Shown piece after piece: positions 41,125 to 48,747 of a DNA stretch of 64,000 nucleotides. Positions within the stretch are counted from its first letter, which is position 1. Every line of letters starts with the position of its first letter. Source of the DNA: CAXMST01 sp038206985 (GTDB taxonomy: Bacteria; Actinomycetota; Thermoleophilia; Solirubrobacterales; 70-9); the NCBI GenBank assembly GCA_038206985.1, contig JBBRAH010000001.1, positions 62,001 to 126,000 on the forward strand, in the 5' to 3' direction. The translations under genes were made by a program, and so were the position numbers. Below the pieces are notes generated by a model. The model made no database searches. It saw only the letters and a list, made by a program, of their open reading frames with translations, and was not told the DNA's origin.

Positions 41125-41310
41125 CGCTTTCGCCGCCGACGGGGTTAGCTGACGGGCTCGCCGCGCCTGGTTTCAGTGGCGTCTTGGCTACAGGCCGATT
41201 ACGGCCCGATTCGCCCCGGCCACCGGTCCCGACTGGATGTCAGTCCCGATGGCAATTGGGTCCCCCGCTCACCCGCGCTGTTGGACACGGGCGATTGAGC
41301 GGTCTCGGTT
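41125..41310 (-). promoter_or_regulatory. Cyclic di-AMP riboswitch (ydaO-yuaA class)
   Basis: On the minus strand, the leader of rlpA carries the signature blocks of the ydaO/yuaA class in the right order: GAGCGGGGGACCCAA (41255-41269 region), GGGGCGAATCGG (around 41206-41217) and GCCCGTCAGCTAACCCCGTC (around 41138-41157). This class binds c-di-AMP and usually turns off wall-hydrolase or transporter genes when it is bound. The 3' edge lies within about 20 bases of the rlpA start, so control of translation or termination in the leader is possible. No U-run terminator was seen. Confidence 0.88.
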
Positions 41311-41364
41311 GGCTTAATTGCTTACTTGACGCGAACGACTGTAAGGTCGGATCGCAGTTCTATG

Positions 41365-41380
41365 TGTGAATGCGGTCACA
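41365..41380. promoter_or_regulatory. CRP/GlxR-type binding site
   Basis: TGTGA-ATGCGG-TCACA is a perfect TGTGA-N6-TCACA palindrome, the core recognised by cAMP receptor proteins of the CRP/GlxR family. It lies upstream of the riboswitch on the rlpA transcript, and also beyond the end of the ydjC-like gene. No clear -35/-10 pair was found beside it. Confidence 0.65.
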
Positions 41381-41445
41381 TTGCTAACAAAACCACAACA
41401 GACCTTGCAGTTGCGGTTCCCGGCGCGAATTCACTGGAACTCGGC

Positions 41446-42111
41446 TCAGGGAGCCAGGGCCTCGGCATGACCAGAGCGCCGGAGGCCCGGCGGCGGGCTC
41501 CACCTCAAGAGGAGCTTGAGATCCTCCTCCCGCCCCCCATCGAAGCTCGATCCCAGCGCTGAGTCCCTGCCGCCCGGATGCACCATCCACTCGGTGACCG
41601 CGGGCAGCCCCTCTGGGCTCCGCAGCTCAGCCGGCAGTTCGGCTTCGGCTTCGGACAGGCGCCCAATGAGGAGGTCGGGTGTGCGCACGCCCCGACATCG
41701 CAGCAGCCTGCGATGGCGCGGGCTCACCGACCGCACCGGCAGCCCGCGGGCGGTGGCGAAATTGCTGACGAGCACCCCAAGACCTTCCCGGGCGTGACCG
41801 TGGTGGTGAGAATCCAGGTGATCCGGAGGGCGTCCGAAGAGCTCACCGAAGCGCTCGCACTGGCGCTCGAGCGCGATTGCGGCCGAGTCCCGTTCCGCAG
41901 CGGATGCCCGGCCGGCATCTGCCCCGTAACCGAGCTCCAGGTGCAGCCCGATCCCCACGCCGCTCGCCAGCAGTGGCGTGGCGTCCATCCCCTCGCGGCC
42001 GACCATGACGCTAACCGCATCGAGCGCTCCGGCCTCGGCCGCGGCAAGAATGCCCTCGTCGTAGCGGGGCGAGTAACCGTAGTCGTCGGCGGTGATGATC
42101 AGGCGTCTCAA
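41446..42111 (-). CDS. YdjC/ChbG-HpnK-like carbohydrate deacetylase
   Basis: A 221-residue protein of the YdjC family, metal-dependent deacetylases of N-acetylated sugars. RRLIITADDYGYSPRYDEGI gives the catalytic/metal Asp pair, IGLHLELGYG the first histidine, and HLDSHHHGH the histidine cluster. HpnK members act in hopanoid synthesis and ChbG in chitobiose use; no other hint of either is nearby. TTG 42111 fits the protein start and lies eight bases after TAGCTT; GTG 42117 is an alternative. It ends 333 bases from rlpA, the space being filled by its control region. Confidence 0.85.
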   Translation of the reverse strand: MRRLIITADDYGYSPRYDEGILAAAEAGALDAVSVMVGREGMDATPLLASGVGIGLHLELGYGADAGRASAAERDSAAIALERQCERFGELFGRPPDHLDSHHHGHAREGLGVLVSNFATARGLPVRSVSPRHRRLLRCRGVRTPDLLIGRLSEAEAELPAELRSPEGLPAVTEWMVHPGGRDSALGSSFDGGREEDLKLLLRWSPPPGLRRSGHAEALAP

Positions 42112-42151
42112 CAGCACTCAAGCTATCGCCAAAGGCGCCGATCTTGATCAT

Positions 42152-42817
42152 GTGGAAGGCGGGCCACATAAAGGACGGAGCCTTGCTGCGCTCGCCGGCG
42201 CGGGCGCGACGGCGTCGATGCTGCTCGCTGCCATCTGTGCCATCTCTGCCATCTGGGCTTGCTGGGCGTTCGCGGGGATCGGCGCCAACCCCGCGAACGA
42301 TTCGCGGCTGATCAACAAGCCGCTGGAGGGCTACCGCAACGACAGGGCGACCCGCTGCGACAAGCAGATGCCGAAGGGCACGGAGGCGCTGAAGAGCTGG
42401 CTCGGGCGCCACACCGACGGCAGCTTCTGGGGCAGCTACCGCTGCGAGAAGTGGTCCAAAGCCAGCTACAGCCTGCATGCCGAGTCCAGGGCGATCGACT
42501 GGGCGATGGACTCCCGCAACTCGGCGATCAAGCGCCAGGCGATGAAGCTGATCCAGAAGCGCTGGTTGGCCCGCGACCGCCGCGGCAACGACAACGCCCT
42601 CGCCCGCCGGATGGGGATCCAGGGGATCATCTACAACTGCCGCTCCTGGTACGGAGGTGACGGCGGTCTCGGCCGCTACAGCTACTGCTTCAAGGACAAC
42701 GGCAAGCGCAAGAAGCACCTCGATCCGACCGCCGCCCACATGGACCACATCCATGTCGAGCTCAGCGACCGCGGTGCGAAGAAGAAGACCTCGTTCTGGC
42801 GCAGCGGCATCCGCTGA
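42152..42817 (+). CDS. Secreted LAS-type metallopeptidase-like protein, paralogue A
   Basis: A roughly 221-residue exported protein with an N-terminal hydrophobic segment and a C-terminal domain resembling the ARB-07466/VldE-like group. HAESRAID supplies the HxxxxxxD pair and MDHIHVEL the HxH pair, the zinc-ligand layout of LAS (lysostaphin/D-Ala-D-Ala/Hedgehog) enzymes, so a peptidoglycan peptidase is plausible. GANPANDSRLINK, KGTEALKSWLGRH, LARRMGIQGIIYNCRSW and TSFWRSG are shared with the paralogue at 62.7 kb. The start is uncertain: GTG 42152 is used and ATG 42218 is an alternative. Confidence 0.75.
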   Translation: MEGGPHKGRSLAALAGAGATASMLLAAICAISAIWACWAFAGIGANPANDSRLINKPLEGYRNDRATRCDKQMPKGTEALKSWLGRHTDGSFWGSYRCEKWSKASYSLHAESRAIDWAMDSRNSAIKRQAMKLIQKRWLARDRRGNDNALARRMGIQGIIYNCRSWYGGDGGLGRYSYCFKDNGKRKKHLDPTAAHMDHIHVELSDRGAKKKTSFWRSGIR

Positions 42818-42872
42818 ACCCCTGATCTCCCGCTATCCCGGGCTCGTCCGGGCAGGCTGCAACGATCGCACC

Positions 42873-43547
42873 GTGCGCGTCTTCACGAGGCCTCGACGAA
42901 GCTTCGTCCTTACCTTCTGGGTGATCGTCGTGGCGATGTTCTTCCAGCTCGCTGCGCCCGACGACACCTGGGCCCGAGCCGTGACCATCCTGCTCCAGGG
43001 CGCGATCGTGATCGCGGCGCTGGCGGCCGCCGGCGCCGCCCACAAGTTCCTGGCGATGGCGACCGTCGTCTACGTGCTGATCGCGATCGTGGCCAGCGCC
43101 GCCATCGGCCTGGGTGTCATCGGGCCGGCGGTACCCCGCCTGCTCAGCCTCGGCCTGGTGTTGCTCGCGCCGGTCGCGATCGTGATCGGCGCCCGCCGAG
43201 CCCTGGTCGAGGAGGGCCATGTCTCGATCCAGACGGTCTCGGCTGCGCTCGGGCTCTACCTGCTGATCGGCCTCGGCTTCGCCTTCGCCTACAACGTCGT
43301 CCAGGACTTCGCCGGTGAGGCCTTTTTCAACGGCAATCTCTACGGAACTCCCGCTGATTTCCTCTACTTCAGCCTCGTCACTATCACCACCACCGGCTAC
43401 GGCGACTTCACCGCCGCCGAGGAGATCGGCCGCGCCATGGCCGCGATGGAAGCACTCGCCGGCCAGATCTACCTGGTCACCGTCATCTCCCTGGCCGTGG
43501 CCAACCTCAAGCGCCATCCCCCCGGCTCCCGCCACCGCCGCGCCTGA
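42873..43547 (+). CDS. Two-pore-domain-type potassium channel (Ion_trans_2)
   Basis: A 224-residue membrane protein. Three or four helices occupy about residues 12-110, then two helices flank the selectivity filter TITTTGYGDF (about 178-187), as in simple bacterial K+ channels of the Ion_trans_2 family. It has no clear ligand-binding domain beyond the pore. GTG 42873 is used; the frame is open to 42657, but that part overlaps the preceding gene in another frame. Confidence 0.87.
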   Translation: MRVFTRPRRSFVLTFWVIVVAMFFQLAAPDDTWARAVTILLQGAIVIAALAAAGAAHKFLAMATVVYVLIAIVASAAIGLGVIGPAVPRLLSLGLVLLAPVAIVIGARRALVEEGHVSIQTVSAALGLYLLIGLGFAFAYNVVQDFAGEAFFNGNLYGTPADFLYFSLVTITTTGYGDFTAAEEIGRAMAAMEALAGQIYLVTVISLAVANLKRHPPGSRHRRA

Positions 43548-43634
43548 GCGCGGGTTACCCGAAGGGGCGGGGTGCTGCTCTTGGGCGAAAGCGCCATCTG
43601 CCCGTGGTCTCGGGCGACCGGCTTCCGGCGGCCA

Positions 43635-43708
43635 GAAACCGGCTGACCGGCGAACTCTGACGCGTTCTACTGACCTATACGGTCGGCTATTCGCAGTGAA
43701 GCGACTGT
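43635..43708. repeat. Dispersed 74-bp repeat, copy 2
   Basis: This element differs from copy 3 (62128-62201) at one of 74 positions: GACCGGCGAA here, GACCGACGAA there. It contains a CTGACC/GGTCGG hairpin around TATAC and has no stop codon in one minus-strand frame. It lies in the gap after the potassium channel gene. The rest of 43548-43728 shows no gene. Confidence 0.9.
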
Positions 43709-43728
43709 GTGCTTCGCGCGAAGAGCCG

Positions 43729-44049
43729 CTAGCCCTCGGAGGCGCAGCGCATTCGCCCGGAGACTGCAAATCCCACGAGAGACACGGCTACGGTGGCTGC
43801 CCCGGCGGCCGCCCATCCATTGGCCGGCTCGGCGCTCGAGGCGACCAGGAGGAAGAACGCCCCAGGCCCGGCGAGTAGCCCCCAGATCTCTGGCTGCTGA
43901 TCCCAGCCCCGACCTTCTAGAACCCATGCGACCACTGCAATGGCCGCCATCCCGGCGAGCCCGAACGGGGTGAAGAAGTAGAGAAACTCGAGGCTCAACC
44001 CGAATCCGATCACGGCCCAGATTGCAAACAGGAACGTCCGTCGAATCAT
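43729..44049 (-). CDS. Small hypothetical membrane protein
   Basis: A 106-residue protein with three to four predicted helices: FLFAIWAVIGFGLSLEFLYF, PFGLAGMAAIAVVAWVL, WGLLAGPGAFFLLVAS and WAAAGAATVAVSLVGFAV. No family is recognised. ATG 44049 follows TACCCT by six bases, a leaderless-type start. Its stop lies 20 bases from repeat copy 2. Confidence 0.65.
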   Translation of the reverse strand: MIRRTFLFAIWAVIGFGLSLEFLYFFTPFGLAGMAAIAVVAWVLEGRGWDQQPEIWGLLAGPGAFFLLVASSAEPANGWAAAGAATVAVSLVGFAVSGRMRCASEG

Positions 44050-44055
44050 GCTGGG

Positions 44056-44061
44056 AGGGTA
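44056..44061 (-). promoter_or_regulatory. Leaderless-type -10 box (TACCCT)
   Basis: TACCCT on the minus strand ends six bases before ATG 44049. The remaining 44062-44226 region shows no supported gene. Confidence 0.4.
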
Positions 44062-44226
44062 CTCGGGTGCCGCGCCCTCAGCAAACGTGAGATGCGCGTC
44101 ATCTCGGTTCCGCGAAGAGGACCCCTCAGAGCGATAGCGCCCGTCTCAAGCCGGCATCGACCTGCTCCATGAGCTCAGCCGGGAAGCCTGCCGAACTAGA
44201 CGCCATCGCACGGGATAACCCGCGCC

Positions 44227-44721
44227 TCAGCCCTTCCTGGAGGGCACCTTTGCTCCGCCGCCTGAGCGGTAGGCCGGGACGACCTCCGGCGGCGCGGCGG
44301 CCTTGAGCCGCTTGCGGGCGGTGTTGACGGCGGCCATCACGGGCGACCGGTTGCCGAACTTCTGCTCGTAGGAGCGGATCTGGCGGGTGTCCTCGGCGTC
44401 GGCGGTGCCGAGCAGGGTCACCACTTCCTCCGGGGACATCGCGTCGTAGCCGGCGACCGGCTCGGGGCCGCGCATCCACTTCAGCTTGTCGATGATCTTG
44501 CCGCGGTTCTGGTGGGCGCGCTCGTACTCCTCGATCCGCTCGAGGTCGGCCTGTGAGTAGCCCGAGAGCTTGGCGTTGAACTTGGCAATCGGCACCTTGT
44601 CGTGGTTTTTGACGGGCGAGACCGATCCGGCAACGGCGTCGCCGTTGGCATCGGTCTTGGGGGCAGGGGCGGTTGTCGCGCCACCCGGGAGACGGTCGCG
44701 CAGATCGCTGAGGATCGACAT
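44227..44721 (-). CDS. Conserved hypothetical protein with helical core
   Basis: A 164-residue soluble protein, charged and mostly helical. The core SGYSQADLERIEEYERAHQN and RGKIIDKLKWMRGPEPVAGYD resembles short segments found next to predicted regulators in actinomycetes, but no function is known. The tail is Arg/Lys/Gly-rich. ATG 44721 is chosen because it begins the conserved MSILSDLRDRLPGG and is preceded by a GGAACGA-type site; the frame is open to 44847. It is divergent from the molybdopterin enzyme gene. Confidence 0.65.
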   Translation of the reverse strand: MSILSDLRDRLPGGATTAPAPKTDANGDAVAGSVSPVKNHDKVPIAKFNAKLSGYSQADLERIEEYERAHQNRGKIIDKLKWMRGPEPVAGYDAMSPEEVVTLLGTADAEDTRQIRSYEQKFGNRSPVMAAVNTARKRLKAAAPPEVVPAYRSGGGAKVPSRKG

Positions 44722-44925
44722 TCGTTCCTTCCTTGCGATCCCGGCCGGCGGAGCCGACGGAAAGAGACCACGGGGTTGCAATCGAGTGTAGCGATCGTCA
44801 CATGCCCGCCCCGAATCTGCTTCCGGCGTCAGCGCGGCTACGCTCACCCGCGCGGCAATTGCGGCTTCAGAATCGGATCCACTTCCATCTGGGAGAATCG
44901 AAGTTCACCCCGGAGGAGGAACCAG

Positions 44926-47208
44926 ATGAGCGCAAGCGCTCCGAGCGACGCCCAGACCGTGTACCGAACCTGCCCACTGTGCGAGGCGACCTGCGGACTG
45001 GAGATCGAGCTCGAGGGACGTGAGGTGGTCAAGGTCCGTGGCGACGCCGAAGACGTCTTCAGCGCCGGCTTCATCTGCCCCAAGGGCGCGAGCCTCGGCG
45101 AGCTGCACTCCGATCCCGACCGGCTCGACACCCCCCTGGTCCGCAACGAGGCCGGCGAGTTGGTCGAGGCGAGCTGGGACGAGGCCTTCGCCGCCATCGA
45201 CGCAGGCCTGGCGCCGATCCTCGCCGAGGGCGACCGCGACGCGCTCGGCACCTATCTGGGCAACCCCAACGCCCACACCCTCGACGGCGCCATCCACCTG
45301 CGCGCCCTGCTCAAGGGCATCGGCTCTCGCAACGTCTTCAGCGCTTCGAGCGTGGATCAGCTGCCCAAGCAGGTCGCGGTCGGGCTGATGTTCGGTGCCG
45401 GGCTCTCGGTCCCGATCCCCGACATCGACAACACCGACTACCTGCTGGTGCTCGGTGCCAACCCGCTGGCCTCCAACGGCTCGCTGATGACCGTGCCCGA
45501 CTTCCGCGGTCGCGCGCGCAAGATGCAGGAGCGCGGCGGCAAGCTGGTCGTGATCGACCCGCGCCTGAGCCGTACCGCCGAGCTCGCCGACGAGCACCAG
45601 TTCATCCGACCCGCCCGCGACGCCCATTTCCTCGCCGGCCTCGCCCACACGATCCTCGCCGAGGGTCTCGAGCAGCCCGGTCGCCTCGCGGAGATCTGCA
45701 ACGGCCTCGAGGGTCTGGCCGAGTTGCTCGCCCCCTTCGATGCCGACAGCGTGGCCGAGGCCTGCTGCATCGAGGCTGACGCGATCCGCCGCATCGCGCG
45801 TGAGCTCGCCACCGCGCCGAGCGCCGCCGTCTATGGCCGGATCGGCACCACGACCCAGGAGTTCGGCACGCTGGCCAGCTGGCTTGTGGATGTCCTCAAC
45901 GTGATCACCGGCAATCTCGACCATCCCGGCGGCGCGATGTTCCCGCTCGCCGCCGCGGGGCAGCCCAACGCCACCGGCGCCTCCGGCCAGGGTCGCGGCG
46001 TCAAGATGGGCCGCTGGCAGAGCCGCGTGCGCGGCCTGAGCGAGGCCTTCGGCGAGCTACCGGTCGCGACGCTGGCCGATGAGATCGAGGGCGAGGGCGA
46101 GGGCCAGATCCGCGCCCTGCTCACGGTCGCCGGCAACCCGGTCGTCTCGACGCCGAACTCCGGCCGCCTGCGGGCCGCGATCGAGTCGCTCGAGTTCATG
46201 GTCTCGATCGACTGCTATGTGAACGAGACGACGAGCCTCGCCGACGTGATCCTCCCGGTCCCCTCACCCCTGGAGCGCGCCCACTACGACCTCGCCTTCT
46301 ACCAGCTGTCCGTGCGCAACATCGCCAACTACACGCCTCCCTCGCTGCCGATGCGTGAAGGCATGCGGGAGGAGTGGGAGACGATGCTGCGCCTGCTCGG
46401 GATCGTCACCGGCCAGGGGCCCGACGCGGACACCGCCGCGATCGACGACTTCATCGCGCTCGAAGCAGCGCGTCGCGAGACCGTGACCGAGGGCTCACCG
46501 GTCCACGGCCTGGAACCGCCCGACGTGCTCACCGCCCTCGGCGAGAGGCGCGGCCCCGAGCGGATCCTGGACCTGCTGCTCCGCTGCGGCCCCTACGGAG
46601 CCGGCTTCGACGCCCCCGCCGAGGCCACCGGCCGCGGCAACGGCAACGCGCTGTCACTGCAGCGCCTGCTCGAGAACCCCCACGGCATCGACTTCGGGCC
46701 GATGCGACCCCGGCTGCCCGAGGTACTGCGCACGCCAAGCGGCAAGATCGAGCTCAGCCCGGAGTCGATCATCGCCGATCTCGAGCGCCTCGCCGGATCG
46801 CTCGAAGGCGCGGGAGAGCAGCTCGTATTGATCGGGAGGCGCCACCTCCGATCCAACAACTCCTGGCTGCACAACCTGCCCCACCTCGTCCGCGGCCCGG
46901 ACCGCTGCACGATGCAGATCAGCCCCACCGATGCCGAGCGGATCGGCCTCAGCGACGGCGACAGCGCCAGGGTCAGCTCGAGGGCCGGCGCGGTCGAGAT
47001 CCCGGTGGAGGTCACCCCAAAGATCATGAGCGGCGTGGTCTCGATCCCGCACGGCTGGGGTCACGACGGCGCCGACAACCGGATGGATGTTGCCGCCGTC
47101 CACCATGGCGTCAACTCCAACCTGCTCGCCGACGAGTCGCTGATCGACCCGCTCTCGGGCAACGCCGTACTCAACGGGATCCCCGTCGAGGTCAGCGCTA
47201 TCGCGTGA
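44926..47208 (+). CDS. Molybdopterin oxidoreductase with an N-terminal [4Fe-4S] site
   Basis: A 760-residue enzyme of the DMSO reductase superfamily. The N-terminal cluster motif is CPLCEATC followed later by CPKG, and the domains run in normal order to the C-terminal molydopterin-dinucleotide-binding domain (LIGRRHLRSNNSWLHN, VSIPHGWGHDGADNRMDVAA). Where formate dehydrogenases and nitrate reductases have the Cys or Sec molybdenum ligand, this chain reads SSVDQLPKQVAVG, with no obvious Cys, Sec or Ser at the aligned place. Substrate is unknown. GGAGGAGG at 44912-44919 is an excellent ribosome binding site for ATG 44926. No partner subunit is nearby. Confidence 0.87.
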   Translation: MSASAPSDAQTVYRTCPLCEATCGLEIELEGREVVKVRGDAEDVFSAGFICPKGASLGELHSDPDRLDTPLVRNEAGELVEASWDEAFAAIDAGLAPILAEGDRDALGTYLGNPNAHTLDGAIHLRALLKGIGSRNVFSASSVDQLPKQVAVGLMFGAGLSVPIPDIDNTDYLLVLGANPLASNGSLMTVPDFRGRARKMQERGGKLVVIDPRLSRTAELADEHQFIRPARDAHFLAGLAHTILAEGLEQPGRLAEICNGLEGLAELLAPFDADSVAEACCIEADAIRRIARELATAPSAAVYGRIGTTTQEFGTLASWLVDVLNVITGNLDHPGGAMFPLAAAGQPNATGASGQGRGVKMGRWQSRVRGLSEAFGELPVATLADEIEGEGEGQIRALLTVAGNPVVSTPNSGRLRAAIESLEFMVSIDCYVNETTSLADVILPVPSPLERAHYDLAFYQLSVRNIANYTPPSLPMREGMREEWETMLRLLGIVTGQGPDADTAAIDDFIALEAARRETVTEGSPVHGLEPPDVLTALGERRGPERILDLLLRCGPYGAGFDAPAEATGRGNGNALSLQRLLENPHGIDFGPMRPRLPEVLRTPSGKIELSPESIIADLERLAGSLEGAGEQLVLIGRRHLRSNNSWLHNLPHLVRGPDRCTMQISPTDAERIGLSDGDSARVSSRAGAVEIPVEVTPKIMSGVVSIPHGWGHDGADNRMDVAAVHHGVNSNLLADESLIDPLSGNAVLNGIPVEVSAIA

Positions 47209-48652
47209 GCGAGGCCCGGTAGCGGCGGTTGTCGCGCGTATAGGTCCGGCCGTTGCCGAACACGCGCCCGTCGGCGTTGACGACCACGGCGGTGAGGCGG
47301 TCGAAACCCGAACCGCTGGGCAGCCTGACCGATGCCTTGCCGCCCTTCTTCAAGTACTTGGTGCTGATCACGACGTTCGCGTCGGGCCCGGTCCGCGGTC
47401 CCTCGCGCCCGACGAGCGCGATCGCCGAGCGGGTCTTCCGCGGGGCCTTGACCTTCAGCCTGGAGCCGGGGTCGCCCTTGATGGTGAAGAGCCGGTAAGC
47501 GGTGTGATCGAGCTTGAACTTCCTCGGATTCGGGCCGAGCTTGCCGTTCCGCGCAACGTCGGGGTAGGAGCCCTCGTCGGGGAAGACGCCGGTCGCGTTC
47601 CACTCGGCCGTAGCGGCGGCAAACTCGCCGAACTGCGAGGCAAACGAACCGCCCCCCCTGGAGCCGATCTCCGCGTCATATGCGGCGACCGCGAAGCTCT
47701 CCGGCTTGACGACCGGTGACCGCTCCCAGATGCCCCGCACCACGTCGGCGCCCAGTCGGGCGTCGAGCCAGTGGTTCCACATCGCGGAGCCGTAGAGCTT
47801 CGTCGCGTCGCGGTCCTCCTCCGCGAGCGGCGTCATCGGCTTGCGGGCGAACGTCCCGACGAAGTTGAGGTAGTCGTTGACGTCGGGAAAGACCTTATCC
47901 TCGGCCCACGTGGCGCTCGACTCGAACATCCACAGGTCGGCGAAGGTGTCGTAGCCGAACTGCAGGACGTGGTTGTACTCATGGGCCATCGTGACCTGCA
48001 TCAGCGCGACCGGCTCGCCCTGGAAGCCGCTGTAGTCGTTGTCGAGAACCAGGTAGGAGGAGCGCTTGCGACCGCTCTGCCCGGGATCCGGAGCCGCGTA
48101 GCCGAACAGGCCGCGACCGAGATCGGTGAGATGGATGTCGACCTCCGGCCCTCCACCCTTGGAGCCGTCGGAGATCGGGTTATTCCAGTCGAGCGTATCG
48201 TTCTCGACGGCATAGGAGGAGGCCGCGGCCGCGAGCGTGTCCTCGACGAAGTCGGGAACCCCATCGCCTCCGCCTGCGCGCGGCGGCGCATCGTCACCCG
48301 AGCCCCAGTGCACGCAGAAGTGGGCGTCACAGAGGGGTGAAGCGGCAGCCTCGTTTCCAAAGTAGTCAGGATCCGCCGGCGAAGTGGGACGCGCGAGGAT
48401 CCGGCGGGCAGCCTTCCGATCCGCGGCATCGAGCCGCGGCAGCAGCACCGCAAGCCGCCGCAACACTGCCGACGCTTCGCGGGAGGCCGGTGTCTCGGGG
48501 GCGCCGGTCGTCGAGGCCGACGCATCGCCCTCGAGCAGGAACTGCGCATCGGCAAGCGCCCGCTCCGCCTCCTGGCGAGGAGAAGCGTCGGCCGCAGGGG
48601 TCGGGATCAGGACCGCTACAAGGACGGTCAATGCGATAAGAAAGCGTTTCAA
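47198..48652 (-). CDS. Secreted zinc metalloprotease (MXAN_6640-like)
   Basis: A 484-residue exported protein. After a signal peptide (FLIALTVLVAVLIPTPAADA) and a helical prodomain-like region comes the metallopeptidase domain with TMAHEYNHVLQFGYDTFADL, a HEYNH (HExxH) zinc site followed by a Glu in MFESSATWAED. A C-terminal beta-rich part ends the chain. The layout is like uncharacterised secreted metallopeptidases of the MXAN_6640 type. TTG 48652 is the likely start. Its 3' end overlaps the convergent molybdopterin gene by 11 bases. Confidence 0.82.
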   Translation of the reverse strand: MKRFLIALTVLVAVLIPTPAADASPRQEAERALADAQFLLEGDASASTTGAPETPASREASAVLRRLAVLLPRLDAADRKAARRILARPTSPADPDYFGNEAAASPLCDAHFCVHWGSGDDAPPRAGGGDGVPDFVEDTLAAAASSYAVENDTLDWNNPISDGSKGGGPEVDIHLTDLGRGLFGYAAPDPGQSGRKRSSYLVLDNDYSGFQGEPVALMQVTMAHEYNHVLQFGYDTFADLWMFESSATWAEDKVFPDVNDYLNFVGTFARKPMTPLAEEDRDATKLYGSAMWNHWLDARLGADVVRGIWERSPVVKPESFAVAAYDAEIGSRGGGSFASQFGEFAAATAEWNATGVFPDEGSYPDVARNGKLGPNPRKFKLDHTAYRLFTIKGDPGSRLKVKAPRKTRSAIALVGREGPRTGPDANVVISTKYLKKGGKASVRLPSGSGFDRLTAVVVNADGRVFGNGRTYTRDNRRYRASLTR

Positions 48653-48747
48653 GAAGAGGGCCCCGAGCGGTTCCGGAATCTAGCACCGGATCAAACCCTG
48701 ACCGCGCCCAAAAGGTGCGGTGCGCGGATCTCGCCGATAATTGCCCC

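Noticed and set aside
43635..43708. Dispersed repeat as an integron attC site or a simple terminator
   Set aside because: No inverse-core/core pair of attC is present and no integrase is near; the short stem has no T-run on either side.
42762..43769. Antisense open frame crossing the K+ channel and repeat copy 2
   Set aside because: It runs through a well-supported channel gene. Its only interest is that the repeat is open in this frame, as it also is near 62.2 kb.
44126..44479. Minus-strand frame with a protein-like tail (AMASSSAGFPAELMEQVDAG)
   Set aside because: Most of it lies inside the 44227-44721 gene in another frame. Only about 30 residues beyond that gene look protein-like, and no start site supports a separate gene.
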